Part shown: positions 1-9,344 of the stretch, in pieces | How positions within the stretch are numbered: the stretch's first letter is position 1 | How the letters are laid out: each line of letters starts with the position of its first letter | Source: Gordonia iterans | GTDB taxonomy: Bacteria; Actinomycetota; Actinomycetes; Mycobacteriales; Mycobacteriaceae | DNA: 64,000 bases | Assembly (NCBI RefSeq): GCF_002993285.1 | Contig: NZ_CP027433.1 | Span: 1,860,001 to 1,924,000, forward strand | Direction of reading: 5' to 3' | The notes under the pieces: model-generated | The model's database searches: none | Seen by the model: only the letters and a program-made list of their open reading frames with translations | Told to the model about the DNA's origin: nothing | Position numbers and translations under genes: made by a program

Positions 1-77
1 ATCGCCGCGGCCAGGTCGCCGATCATCGCCACTCCGTGCGGATTGCGGGTGCCGTGCGCGGTCAGCAGGACGGTCAT
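1..77 (-). CDS. Sirohydrochlorin chelatase-like protein (N-terminal fragment)
   Basis: Only the first 25 codons are in the window, starting MTVLLTAHGTRNPHG. The HGTR stretch right after a short hydrophobic strand is the usual beginning of the CbiX/SirB family, which inserts iron or cobalt into sirohydrochlorin. Siroheme is the cofactor of the nitrite reductase encoded just upstream, so the product probably serves that enzyme. The start codon lies one base after the nirD stop, so the two genes are almost certainly cotranscribed. The assignment rests on this short stretch and on context; the rest of the gene is outside the window. Confidence 0.7.
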   Translation of the reverse strand, partial: MTVLLTAHGTRNPHGVAMIGDLAAA

Positions 78-78
78 G

Positions 79-507
79 TCACACCTCGGCGGTCGTGGCG
101 GCGGGCTTCGTCTGCGCTGGCGGACGGATGCCGAAGCGCACTTGTGGCGTGTTCGAGACGTAGACCATGCCGTCCAGACCGATCCGCGTGCCGTACACCG
201 GGATCGAGACGCCGTCGGCGTCCAGGCAACGACCGTCGATCAGGCTGAACGCCTGCTTCTTCAGCGGCGACTGCACCACCGGGAAGCCGTTGCGGTCGCC
301 GACTATGCCGCGTGACATCACCGCCGCCCGGCCGATCGGGTCGATGTTCCCGACGGCTTTGAGACGGTCGTCGGCCAGCCGGAAGAGCGCCACCTGGGCG
401 CCGTCCGGGAGCAGGACGGCCGCGCCGCGCAAGCGCTCCAAGCGGTCGATGTGGCACGCGGCGGTCCAGTCGCGCGTCCAGCGGGACAGATCGAAGTTGA
501 GGGACAT
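79..507 (-). CDS. nirD: Nitrite reductase (NADH) small subunit NirD
   Basis: The product is 142 residues, the usual NirD size. It is a Rieske-like beta domain without iron-sulfur ligands, with conserved stretches such as NIDPIGRAAVMSRGIVGD and SPLKKQAFSLIDGRCLD. The family pairs with NirB in the cytoplasm to reduce nitrite to ammonium. The ATG chosen (MSLNFDLSRW) follows one base after the nirB stop; a longer in-frame extension upstream would overlap nirB and lacks family similarity. It sits between nirB and a sirohydrochlorin chelatase-like gene, giving a compact assimilatory nitrite reduction operon. Confidence 0.92.
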   Translation of the reverse strand: MSLNFDLSRWTRDWTAACHIDRLERLRGAAVLLPDGAQVALFRLADDRLKAVGNIDPIGRAAVMSRGIVGDRNGFPVVQSPLKKQAFSLIDGRCLDADGVSIPVYGTRIGLDGMVYVSNTPQVRFGIRPPAQTKPAATTAEV

Positions 508-508
508 G

Positions 509-3049
509 TCAGGCTCCTTCGGTGGCGCGGACGGGCCGCGGGAAGGCCGGCTCGCCCAGCAGGACGGGGACCTTGCGGCCGTTGTTCTCGCCGAATTCGA
601 CGGTGGGGTCGGGGGATTCGGGCGCGTTGACGAATGAGACGAAACGACTGAGCTTCTCAGGGTCCTCGAGCACGCCCTTCCACTCGCACGCATAGCCCTC
701 GACGTGCCGGGCCATCGCGGCCTCGAAATCCTCGGCCAGGCCGAGGGCGTCGTCGACCACCACCTCGCGCAGCCGGTCGAGGCCGCCCTCGAGCTCCTCG
801 AGCCAGGGCGCGGTCCGCTGGAGGCGGTCGGCGGTGCGGATGTAGTACATGAGGAAGCGGTCGACGTACTTGACGAGCGTCGCCGAATCGAGGTCGCTCG
901 CCAGCAACTGCGCGTGCTTGGGGGTCATGCCGCCGTTGCCGCACACGTACAGGTTCCAGCCGGCGTCGGTGGCGATCACGCCGACGTCTTTGCCGCGGGC
1001 CTCGGCGCACTCGCGGGCGCAGCCCGACACGCCCATTTTGAGTTTGTGCGGGGAACGCAGGCCGCGGTAGCGCAGCTCCAAGTCGATGGCCATCTGCACC
1101 GAGTCCTGCTGTCCGTATCGGCACCAGTCCGAACCGACGCAGCTCTTGACCGTGCGCAGCGACTTGCCGTACGCCTGCCCGGACTCCATCCCTCCGTCGA
1201 CCAGGCGCTTCCAGATCAGCGGCAGCTGCTCCACGCGGGCGCCGAACATGTCGATGCGCTGGCCGCCGGTGATCTTGGTGTACAGCCCGAAGTCGCGGGC
1301 GATCTCGCCGATCAGGATCAGGTGCTCGGGAGTGATGTCCCCGCCGGGCACGCGCGGCACCACCGAGTAGGTGCCGTTGCGCTGGATGTTGGCCAGGAAC
1401 GCGTCGTTGGTGTCCTGCAGGGTGGCCTGCTCGCCGCCGAGGATGTGATCGGAACTGGTCGACGCCAGGATCGAGGCGACCGTCGGCTTGCAGATGTCGC
1501 AGCCGGTGCCGGTGCCGAAACGCTCGATGAGCCCGGAGAAGGTGCGGATCCCGGAGGCCTGCACCAGTTCGAAGAGTTCGGCGCGGGATTGGCCGAAGTG
1601 TTCGCAGAGCGCCTTGGACTGCTCGACGCCGGACTCGTTCAGCAGCTTCGAGAGCAGGGGCACGCACGAGCCGCAGGCGGTGCCCGCGCCGGTGCACTTC
1701 TTCAGGTCGGCGACCGTGCACGACCCGTCGGCGATCGCCGAGCAGAGCGTGCCTTTGGAGACGTCGTTGCACGAGCAGATCTGCGCGTCGTCGCCGAGTG
1801 CGGACAGGCCCAGCGCCTCGCCGCCCTCGGAGGCCGGGGAGATCAGGGCGACCGGATCGCCCGGGATCGTCGAACCGACCAGCGGACGCAGCATGCCGTA
1901 CGAACTGGCGTCGCCGACCAGGACGCCGCCGAGCAGGGTCGACGCGTCGTCGGACAGCACCAGTTTGGAATAGGTCCCGCCGACCGGGTCGCTGACCACC
2001 ACGTTCAGCGAACCCGGCGTGGCGCCGAGCGCGTCGCCGAAGCTGGCGACGTCGACGCCGAGCAGCTTGAGTTTTGTGCTCAGGTCGGCGCCGGGGAAGG
2101 TGGCGTCCCCGCCCAGCAAGCGGTCGGCGACCACCTCGGCGGTCGCGTAGCCCGGTCCGACCAGGCCGTAGCAGCGGCCTTCCACCGCGGCGACCTCGCC
2201 GATCGCGTAGACGTCGGGTGCGCTGGTGGCGCAGGTGACGTCGGTGAGGATGCCGCCGCGTTCGGCCAGTGCCAGGCCCGACTCGCGCCCGAGCTCGTCG
2301 CGGGGGCGGACGCCGGCGGCGAACACCAGCAGCCCGGCTTCGACCCGCACGTCGCCGGCGAGCGTCACGGTCAGTCCGCCGTCGTCGGCCGGCTCGATGC
2401 TCTGGGTGCCCGAGGAGAGGCTGATGTCGATCCCCAGTTCGCCGATCATCCGGGCGAGGTGTTCGCCGCCGCCCTCGTCGACCTGCTGGGGCATGAGCCG
2501 CGGGTTGATCTCGACGACGTGCGGGCGCATGCCGAGCTGACGGAGGGCATTGGCCGCCTCCAGTCCGAGGAGTCCGCCGCCGACGACGATGCCCACGGCG
2601 TCCGGATCGCGCGCCAGGGAGGCCTCCGCATCGGCGCGGATGGCGTCGAGGTCGTCGAGGGTGCGGTACACGTGGCACCCGGGTGCGTCGTGGCCCGGCA
2701 CCGGCGGGACGAACGCGTACGAGCCGGTGGCCAGCACCAGCGCGTGGTAGGCGATGGTCTCGCCTGTGTCCGTGCGCACCCGGTGTGCGGCGTGATCGAT
2801 CGATTCGACTCGGACGCCGGTACGCAACTCCACGGCAGGATCGTCGGCGAAGTCGTTGCCGGGCATGGCCAGCGACGAACGGTCCCACTCTCCGACGTAG
2901 CTCGACAGGCCGACGCGGTCGTAGGCGGCATCGGCCTCCTCGCCGAGCACGATCACCGTCCAGGTGTTGTCGGTGTCACGGGTGCGCAGGGCTTCGATGA
3001 AGCGGTGGCCGACCATTCCATGGCCGACGACGACGACGGTCTTGCTCAT
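509..3049 (-). CDS. nirB: Nitrite reductase (NADH) large subunit NirB
   Basis: This 846-residue protein begins with an FAD/NAD(P) disulfide-oxidoreductase domain (TVVVVGHGMVGHRF). A BFD-type [2Fe-2S] region follows (CSCNDVSKG, then KKCTGAGTACGSC), then a second small cysteine motif (GTGCDICKP). The C-terminal half is the siroheme/[4Fe-4S] domain, with cysteines in CVGSDWC and SGCAREC. Together these are the expected NADH-to-nitrite electron path for the six-electron reduction to ammonium. A GAGGAAGG ribosome-binding site lies just before the chosen ATG. A longer N-terminal extension in frame lacks similarity and was not used. The gene is downstream of nasA and the MobA-MoeA fusion on the same strand. 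Confidence 0.95.
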   Translation of the reverse strand: MSKTVVVVGHGMVGHRFIEALRTRDTDNTWTVIVLGEEADAAYDRVGLSSYVGEWDRSSLAMPGNDFADDPAVELRTGVRVESIDHAAHRVRTDTGETIAYHALVLATGSYAFVPPVPGHDAPGCHVYRTLDDLDAIRADAEASLARDPDAVGIVVGGGLLGLEAANALRQLGMRPHVVEINPRLMPQQVDEGGGEHLARMIGELGIDISLSSGTQSIEPADDGGLTVTLAGDVRVEAGLLVFAAGVRPRDELGRESGLALAERGGILTDVTCATSAPDVYAIGEVAAVEGRCYGLVGPGYATAEVVADRLLGGDATFPGADLSTKLKLLGVDVASFGDALGATPGSLNVVVSDPVGGTYSKLVLSDDASTLLGGVLVGDASSYGMLRPLVGSTIPGDPVALISPASEGGEALGLSALGDDAQICSCNDVSKGTLCSAIADGSCTVADLKKCTGAGTACGSCVPLLSKLLNESGVEQSKALCEHFGQSRAELFELVQASGIRTFSGLIERFGTGTGCDICKPTVASILASTSSDHILGGEQATLQDTNDAFLANIQRNGTYSVVPRVPGGDITPEHLILIGEIARDFGLYTKITGGQRIDMFGARVEQLPLIWKRLVDGGMESGQAYGKSLRTVKSCVGSDWCRYGQQDSVQMAIDLELRYRGLRSPHKLKMGVSGCARECAEARGKDVGVIATDAGWNLYVCGNGGMTPKHAQLLASDLDSATLVKYVDRFLMYYIRTADRLQRTAPWLEELEGGLDRLREVVVDDALGLAEDFEAAMARHVEGYACEWKGVLEDPEKLSRFVSFVNAPESPDPTVEFGENNGRKVPVLLGEPAFPRPVRATEGA

Positions 3050-3131
3050 CGCGGGGTCCTTCCTCAGGGCTGATGTGGACCACGGTAGGAACGCGGTGTT
3101 GCGCGTTGATTGCCGTCGATGCGACGGCGGC

Positions 3132-3147
3132 GTCACATCGCTTTCAC
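3132..3147. promoter_or_regulatory. Possible GlnR-type nitrogen control site upstream of nirB
   Basis: The 182-bp gap before nirB contains GTCAC, six bases, TTCAC. This resembles one a-site/b-site half of the actinobacterial GlnR box (GTnAC-n6-GaAAC). GlnR is known to activate nirB in actinomycetes. Only one two-part half is visible and it departs from consensus, so this is a weak inference. The gap suggests nirB has its own promoter in addition to read-through from the genes upstream. Confidence 0.25.
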
Positions 3148-3231
3148 AACACGACGGTGATGTCTGTGAGAAGCGGGGCCTCCCCGAGATCGCCCAGGGC
3201 ACCGGCACCGTGCTGATGCTGCGGATCGAGC

Positions 3232-4968
3232 TCAGCGTAGGCGTTCGACGCCGGCGGGCGAGCCCGCCGGGGGGACCAGCGCGAGGCCTCGATGGCCGAT
3301 CATCGACGCGAGGTGGCCGGTCCCGCGCCCGGCGGTGGCGGACCAGCCTCCGGCGCCGTCGGGCTCCACCGGAAGCACCCGCCAACGGCCGGGCAGGCGC
3401 GCCGCGTCGTCGTTCAGCGTGATCACCTCCGGGCGGGCAGGCGTTCTGCCGAGCAGTCCGTCGAGCAGTGCGGGCAGCACCACGACGGTGCCCGCCACGG
3501 CGGCCAGGGGATTTCCCCCGAGTCCGAGAACGATCCTGCCGACGGGAAGCCGGGCGAGCAGGAGGGAGCCGCCCGGACGCAGGTTCAGTCCGTCCAGGAC
3601 GATGTCGGCCTCCGCTCCGGCGAGCACGGAGCGGAGATGATCGGCGACGCCGTGACCGGTGGCGCCGACGATCACCACGACGTCGGTGTCCGGTGCGGTC
3701 ATCGCGGCCTCGAAGATCTCCGGACGGTCGGCGAGGTGACCCGCCCGGGTCACCCGCACGCCGGCGTCGCCGAGGATCTCGGCCACCGGGTCCGATGCGG
3801 TGTCGGGAACGGCCCCGGGCGGGATGTCGGCGTCGCCCGGGACCACCTCGTCGCCGGAGGTGTGCAGACGGGCGCGGACGGGGCCGCGGACGGTCAGGTC
3901 GGGCACCCGCGCCGCGCGGGCGACCGACCTGACGGCGGCATCGACGGTGCTGCCTGCGGGGGCGAGGGCGGCGCCGACCGGCCAGGCACTGCCGAGGCGC
4001 CGCGTGTCGTCTCGCCCGGTCGAGGTCTCGGTGAGCACGTCGCCGTCCCGTGCGGTCTCCTCGTGCCGCAGCACTCGGTCCGCGCCCCGGGGGAGCATGG
4101 CGCCGGTGGCGATCGCCACCGCCTCGCCGGCTAGCAGCTCCACGGCTCCGGTCTGACCGGCCGCGCGGGCGGGCCCGGCGATCCGCCAGGGCGGCGGCCC
4201 GGCCACGGCGTAGCCGTCCATCGCGGAGGCGTCGAACGGTGGAAACGCGGCGACCGCGATCAGCGGTCTGGCCAGCACCGCACCGGACGCGGTGCCGGCC
4301 GGCAGAATCTGCTCCGGGAGCGGAGTGAGCCCGCCGGCGATTCGGCGGCGCGCCGTCACCGGGTCCACGGCACGGGTCGGTGCGGCCCGCCGGGCGGCGG
4401 CGAGCTGTTCGGGGGTGTCGACGTCGTCGATTCCGGTCATCCGCACGTGGGCCGCGCCTGCCGGGATCAGGTTCCGCATCGCGGCGTTCGGACCGGTCTG
4501 TCGGACGGCGTCGAGGGCCGATCGTCGCCAGATGCCGAGCAGGTGCTGGCGCCTGCCTCCGCCGTCGACGGCGAAGACCGCGGGAGCCTGGGTTTCCGCG
4601 AGCGCGGCGCGCAGGTCGTCGACGTGCCGCGCGGTGAGGGCGGGGAGGTCGCTCGCGAGCACCACGACGGGAAGATCGTCGGCGGACGGCGCGATGCTGC
4701 CGGCAGTGCTCAGGGCAGTCAGGCCCGCCGCGACGGCGGCGACCGGTCCGGCGTACGGCGGGTCCTCACAGGTCACCAGGATGCCCGGCGGCACCGGCCG
4801 GGCCGGTCCGACGACGACGACCAGGCCCGCTCCGGCGACGGCATCCAGTGCGACGTCGAGCAGGCGCCGCCCGCCGACCAGCGCCGCCGGCTTGTCGGAG
4901 CCGCCGAGGCGCCGGGCCCGCCCCCCGGCGAGCACGATGGCGTCGAACTCCGGCCTGGGCGGTCTCAT
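3232..4968 (-). CDS. MobA-like nucleotidyltransferase fused to MoeA-like molybdenumtransferase
   Basis: The 578-residue product joins two molybdenum cofactor enzymes. Residues 1 to about 190 are a MobA-type nucleotidyltransferase with the signature IVLAGGRARRLGGSDKP, which in the family attaches GMP to molybdopterin. Residues from about 200 to the end resemble MoeA, with FPPFDASAMDGYAV and ATGAMLPRGADRVL; MoeA inserts molybdate into adenylylated molybdopterin. Both halves look intact. The gene lies between the molybdoenzyme gene nasA (41-bp gap) and nirB, so it probably makes bis-MGD for the nitrate reductase. A separate stand-alone mobA lies elsewhere in the window, so this may be a pathway-dedicated copy. 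The split of roles is inferred. Confidence 0.88.
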   Translation of the reverse strand: MRPPRPEFDAIVLAGGRARRLGGSDKPAALVGGRRLLDVALDAVAGAGLVVVVGPARPVPPGILVTCEDPPYAGPVAAVAAGLTALSTAGSIAPSADDLPVVVLASDLPALTARHVDDLRAALAETQAPAVFAVDGGGRRQHLLGIWRRSALDAVRQTGPNAAMRNLIPAGAAHVRMTGIDDVDTPEQLAAARRAAPTRAVDPVTARRRIAGGLTPLPEQILPAGTASGAVLARPLIAVAAFPPFDASAMDGYAVAGPPPWRIAGPARAAGQTGAVELLAGEAVAIATGAMLPRGADRVLRHEETARDGDVLTETSTGRDDTRRLGSAWPVGAALAPAGSTVDAAVRSVARAARVPDLTVRGPVRARLHTSGDEVVPGDADIPPGAVPDTASDPVAEILGDAGVRVTRAGHLADRPEIFEAAMTAPDTDVVVIVGATGHGVADHLRSVLAGAEADIVLDGLNLRPGGSLLLARLPVGRIVLGLGGNPLAAVAGTVVVLPALLDGLLGRTPARPEVITLNDDAARLPGRWRVLPVEPDGAGGWSATAGRGTGHLASMIGHRGLALVPPAGSPAGVERLR

Positions 4969-5009
4969 GCCTCGACCTTAATCGGCGCCGGCACCGTCTC
5001 CGGCCCGGT

Positions 5010-8000
5010 TCAGTACACGTCGCGGACGTAGCGACGCTCGGCCGCCAGTGCGGTCACGTAGGCGTCGGCGGCCCGCGGAGCGAGTCTGCCCTGTTCGGCG
5101 ACGATTCGGTGCAGCGTGTCGTCGACGTCCCGGGCCATGCGCGAGGCGTCGCCGCAGACGTACACGTGTGCTCCGCGCTGCAGCCACTGCCACAGCTCGC
5201 CGGCGCGAGCAAGCATCAGGTCCTGCACGTAGACTTTCTCGTCCTGGTCGCGCGAGAACGCGAGGTCGAACTCGGTCAGCACGCCGTCGCGGTGGAACTG
5301 TTCCAGTTCGCTCCGGTAGTAGAAGTCCGTGGCACGGTGCTGTTCGCCGAAGAACAGCCAATTGTCGCCCGATGCTCCCGTGTGGGCCCGGTGGTGCAAG
5401 AAGCCGCGGAACGGAGCGACACCCGTGCCCGGACCGATCATCACCATCGGAGCGGCCGGATCCTCCGGCGGACCGAAGCTCTTGTTGCGCTGCACAAAGA
5501 TGCGGACCGGCGCGTCCGGTTCGGCATCGGCCAGATAGGTGGAGCACACGCCGGCGCGGCGCAGACCCGCAGGGCCGTCGAAGCGCACCGCCGAGACGGT
5601 CACCTCGACCCGGTCGGGAGAGACCCGCGGGCTCGACGAGATCGAGTACAGCCGTGGCTGCAGCCTCCGCAGGATCGCGAGCCAGTCGGCGGCGCTCGCC
5701 GCGACGGGATACTGCGCGAGCAGATCCAGGCTCTGACGTCCCCAGGTCCACTCGGCCAGCTGGGCCGGGGCGTTGACGAGCGCGGTGAGGTCCGGGTCGT
5801 CATGCACGGCGTTGAGGAAGCGGAGCAGGTCGGCGGTGACTTTCGCGATCTCCAGGTGCTCGGTCAGCGCGGTGCGCAGCGCCATCTGCTCGCCGGCGAA
5901 GGTGATCGACTCGTCGCCGTCCAGCCCGGTCAGCTGCAGCCAGGCGTCCACCAGCGCGGGGCTGTTGCGCGGCCAGACGCCGAGGGCGTCGCCGGTCTCG
6001 TACTGCAGCGTGCCCTCCGGGAGTTCAAAGGCGAACCGGCGCACCTCCTTCGCCGATCCCGCGGCGGTCAGCAGGTCGTTGGCGACCAGCCGGGTGACGA
6101 GCGGATTCTTCTTGGAGTAGGCCGACGTCGGTGCCGGACCGGAGCCTTGCGACGCAGGTACTCGCTCGGCGCCTTCGTGGGATCGATCGCCGCCCGCTGC
6201 TGCTGGGTCAGCTGCGCCCAGGCCGTCGGCTTCCTCCCCGAGCTGTTCGTCGAGAAGGTCGCCGATGCGGCTGAGCCACGCGGCCGCGGTCTCCTCGTAG
6301 TCGGGCTCGCACGAGACCCGTTCGGCCAGGCGCACGGCGCCGAGCGTCTGCAGCCGTCCGTCCAGCTTGCGGGCGAAGCCGCAGAAGTCGGCGTACGACG
6401 AATCGCCGAAGCCGAGCACCGCATAGCGCAGCTCGGCGACGTCCTGCGCGGTGGCCGTGGCCAGCGCATCCCACAGCGCCGCACCGTCGTCCGGGGGATC
6501 GCCGTCGCCGGTGGTCGACACCACGAACAGCACGGTCCCGCGCAGGTCGTCCAGGCTGACACGGTCGGCTTCGGCGAGAACCACCGGGCGATCGGCGGTC
6601 CCGAGCGCCCGCGCACATTCCTGGGCGAACTCTTCGGCGGTACCGGTCTGCGATGCCCAGACGACGGTGACGGGCAGCGTGTGCGTGCCGGACCCCGAAT
6701 CGACGTCGGCGGCCGTGCTCCGGGAGAAGTACCCGGCCAGCACTCCTTCGGCCCAGTTCCTGGTCGTCGTGCCGAGCGGCGCGGACGCCGGGATCGTGGG
6801 CACCTCGCCCGATGGCGGGTTGGCGCGGATGCCGTGGACCAGCCCCGTCAGGAACGCGCGTTCGGCCTCCGACGGCTGCGGCGCCTCGCCGACGGCGAAG
6901 GCGGCGGCGAGCGGGTCGGAGGTCGTCGCGGGCGGGGTCATCGCGGGGACTCCTTCTGGTTCGGGCAGTGGTTCGGGTCGCACGGGTTCGGGTCGCCGGG
7001 CAGGGGTCACCGCGACGGCGCACAGTTTGAACTCAGGCTGCAGCGACTCGGGGTCGACGGCGTCGTTGGTGACCGCGTTCACCGCGAGACCTTCGCCGCC
7101 CCAGTGCATCGGGACGAAGCACAATCCAGGGCTGATCGCGTCGGTCACCCGGGCGGGCACCTGCACGGACCCGCGGCGAGAGGTCACGTCGACCGGATCG
7201 CCGTCGGCGATCCCCAGAACCCGGGCGTCGTCCGGGTGGATCTCGGCGAAGCTCGACGGGTTGAGCTTGTTGAGCTTCTTCACGCGCCCGGTCTTGGTCA
7301 TGGTGTGCCACTGGTGCGCCAGCCGGCCGGTGGTGAGCAGGAGTGGGTAGTTGTCGTCGGGCAGCTCGGCGGGCGGCAGGTACGGACGGGCCAGGAAGCG
7401 GGCCCGCCGGGACGGTGTGGGGAAGGCCAGCCGGGGCACGGTGCCGTCGTCGCGGCGATGCAGGGTCTGGCTGACTCCGTCGTTCAGGTACCGGATGGGG
7501 TTGCGCGGGCCGGCGCCGGGCGCGACCGGCCACTGCACGGGACCCTCGGCGAGGCGCGCATGGTCCACACCGCGCAGATCCCAGCCGGTCCGGGGGTTGT
7601 GGAACTGTGCGAGCTCGTCGAACACCTCCGCCGCGTCACCGAAGTCGAAGCCGGTGTCGAAACCCATCGCCCGGGCGACGTCGGCGATCAGCTGCCAGTC
7701 CGGCCGGGCCTGCCCGGGCGGCGCCGCGGCGGGGGCGGTCAGCGTGAGATTCCGTTCGGAATTGATCATGACGCCGGGCGCCTCGGTCCACAGGGCGGCC
7801 GGGAGGAGGGCGTCGGCGTAGGCGGCCGTTTCCACACCGTCGAACACGTCCTGGACGACGACGAACTCGGCCGCCCGCAACCCCGCGACCACGGCGTCCC
7901 GATTGGCGACGGAGACCACCGGATTGGTGCAGATGATCCAGACGGCCCTGACCTCACCGCTGCGATCGGCCTCGCTCGCTCCGCGTCCTGCGGCCCCGGC

Positions 8001-9191
8001 CATCTGGTCGAAGAGCTCGACGGTGCCGCCGCCGGGGGTGGTCGGGAGCGTGCCCTCGGGCAGTCCCCAGATCCGCTCGGTGTCGGCGCGGTCCTGGTCG
8101 TCGAGCACGGCGCGCTGGCCGGGCAGTCCCGGGCCCATGTAGCCCATTTCGCGGCCGCCCATCGCGTTCGGCTGCCCGGTCAGCGAGAAGGGTCCGGCGC
8201 CGGTGCGGCAGATCGCGCCGGTGGCCAGGTGCAGGTTGCAGATCGCGTTGGTGTGCCACGTGCCGTGCGTCGACTGGTTCAGACCCATCGTCCACAGGCT
8301 CACCCAGTCGCCGGCCTCGGCGATCCAGCGGGCCGCGGTACGCAGATCGTCCTCGGCGATGCCGGTGATCCCGGCGACCGTCGCCGCGGGGTAGTCGGCG
8401 AGCAGTTCGACCAGGGTCTCCCAGCCTTCGGTGTGCTCGGCGACGAATTCGTCGTCGATCGCTCCGTCGTCGTACAGCAGCCGCAGCAGTCCGTTGAGGA
8501 GCGCGAGGTCGGTGCCGGGACGCACCGGCAGATACAGGTCCGCCTTCGCCGCCGTCGCCGTCTTGCGCGGATCGACGACGATCAGCTTGGCGCCCGCCTT
8601 GACCCGATCCATCATGCGCAGATAGAGGATCGGGTGACAGTCGGCCATGTTCGCGCCGATCACGAAGAACAGGTTCGCGTGGTCGAGGTCGTCGTAACTG
8701 CCCGGTGGTCCGTCGGCCCCGAGGGACTGCTTGTAGCCGGTGCCCGCGCTCGCCATGCACAGGCGCGAGTTCGACTCGATCAGACTGGTGCGGAGGTAGC
8801 CCTTGGCCAGCTTGTTGGCGAGGTACTGGGCTTCGAGGGACATCTGACCGGAGACGTAGAGGGCGATCGATCCGGGGCCGTGCTCGTCGTGGATCGCCCG
8901 GAGGCGCTCACCCACGCGGGCGATCTCGTCGTCGACGTCGACCGGCTGCAGTTCGGCGTCGCGCCGGGGGCGGCGGTACGCGGAGGTCAGGCGACCGGGC
9001 GCGGCGAGCATCTCGTGCGTGGTGTTGCCCTTGGTGCACAGACGTCCGCGGTTCGCGGGGTGGGCGGCGGTGCCCTTGCTGCCGGAGATGCGGCCCTTCT
9101 CGATCTGCAGGGTGAGACCGCAGCCGACACCGCAGTAGCCGCAGACGGTGTCGACGGTCGTCGTCGTTTCCGTCGCTTCTGCCGAGGTCAT
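5010..9191 (-). CDS. nasA: Assimilatory nitrate reductase fused to a CysJ-like flavoprotein reductase
   Basis: This 1393-residue protein has three parts. Residues 1 to about 720 are a molybdopterin nitrate reductase catalytic domain with a [4Fe-4S] site (Cys17, Cys20, Cys24, Cys52; CGYCGVGC). Residues about 840-990 are a flavodoxin domain ([25 protein letters not shown]). The C-terminal part is a ferredoxin-NADP reductase-like FAD/NADPH domain with [21 protein letters not shown] and the terminal RYVRDVY typical of CysJ. The arrangement implies NADPH to FAD to FMN to Fe-S to Mo to nitrate within one chain, with no separate electron-donor subunit. It is first in the minus-strand block with MobA-MoeA and nirBD. 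NCBI uses a name for such fusions in related actinobacteria, so the architecture is uncommon but known. Confidence 0.93.
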   Translation of the reverse strand: MTSAEATETTTTVDTVCGYCGVGCGLTLQIEKGRISGSKGTAAHPANRGRLCTKGNTTHEMLAAPGRLTSAYRRPRRDAELQPVDVDDEIARVGERLRAIHDEHGPGSIALYVSGQMSLEAQYLANKLAKGYLRTSLIESNSRLCMASAGTGYKQSLGADGPPGSYDDLDHANLFFVIGANMADCHPILYLRMMDRVKAGAKLIVVDPRKTATAAKADLYLPVRPGTDLALLNGLLRLLYDDGAIDDEFVAEHTEGWETLVELLADYPAATVAGITGIAEDDLRTAARWIAEAGDWVSLWTMGLNQSTHGTWHTNAICNLHLATGAICRTGAGPFSLTGQPNAMGGREMGYMGPGLPGQRAVLDDQDRADTERIWGLPEGTLPTTPGGGTVELFDQMAGAAGRGASEADRSGEVRAVWIICTNPVVSVANRDAVVAGLRAAEFVVVQDVFDGVETAAYADALLPAALWTEAPGVMINSERNLTLTAPAAAPPGQARPDWQLIADVARAMGFDTGFDFGDAAEVFDELAQFHNPRTGWDLRGVDHARLAEGPVQWPVAPGAGPRNPIRYLNDGVSQTLHRRDDGTVPRLAFPTPSRRARFLARPYLPPAELPDDNYPLLLTTGRLAHQWHTMTKTGRVKKLNKLNPSSFAEIHPDDARVLGIADGDPVDVTSRRGSVQVPARVTDAISPGLCFVPMHWGGEGLAVNAVTNDAVDPESLQPEFKLCAVAVTPARRPEPVRPEPLPEPEGVPAMTPPATTSDPLAAAFAVGEAPQPSEAERAFLTGLVHGIRANPPSGEVPTIPASAPLGTTTRNWAEGVLAGYFSRSTAADVDSGSGTHTLPVTVVWASQTGTAEEFAQECARALGTADRPVVLAEADRVSLDDLRGTVLFVVSTTGDGDPPDDGAALWDALATATAQDVAELRYAVLGFGDSSYADFCGFARKLDGRLQTLGAVRLAERVSCEPDYEETAAAWLSRIGDLLDEQLGEEADGLGAADPAAAGGDRSHEGAERVPASQGSGPAPTSAYSKKNPLVTRLVANDLLTAAGSAKEVRRFAFELPEGTLQYETGDALGVWPRNSPALVDAWLQLTGLDGDESITFAGEQMALRTALTEHLEIAKVTADLLRFLNAVHDDPDLTALVNAPAQLAEWTWGRQSLDLLAQYPVAASAADWLAILRRLQPRLYSISSSPRVSPDRVEVTVSAVRFDGPAGLRRAGVCSTYLADAEPDAPVRIFVQRNKSFGPPEDPAAPMVMIGPGTGVAPFRGFLHHRAHTGASGDNWLFFGEQHRATDFYYRSELEQFHRDGVLTEFDLAFSRDQDEKVYVQDLMLARAGELWQWLQRGAHVYVCGDASRMARDVDDTLHRIVAEQGRLAPRAADAYVTALAAERRYVRDVY

Positions 9192-9344
9192 GGGTCCAGG
9201 CTGCGGGCCCGGTGTTTCCGCGTGGTCCGCCGATGGTTACCCGGGGATCAACTCGACCTCACAGCCGGGCTGGTCTGCGTGTGCGGCCGCTCGGCGGCCT
9301 GGGCTTTCCCGCCTGGAATGTGGTGCCTGGCACAATCGGTCGAC

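Noticed and set aside
704-3073. 789-codon plus-strand open frame
   Set aside because: It mirrors nirB on the opposite strand and contains no recognisable domain.
4848-9344. Long plus-strand open frame continuous with the thiolase gene
   Set aside because: It is antisense to nasA, has low-complexity composition without family motifs, and arises from GC-rich codon bias. The thiolase starts at 9345.
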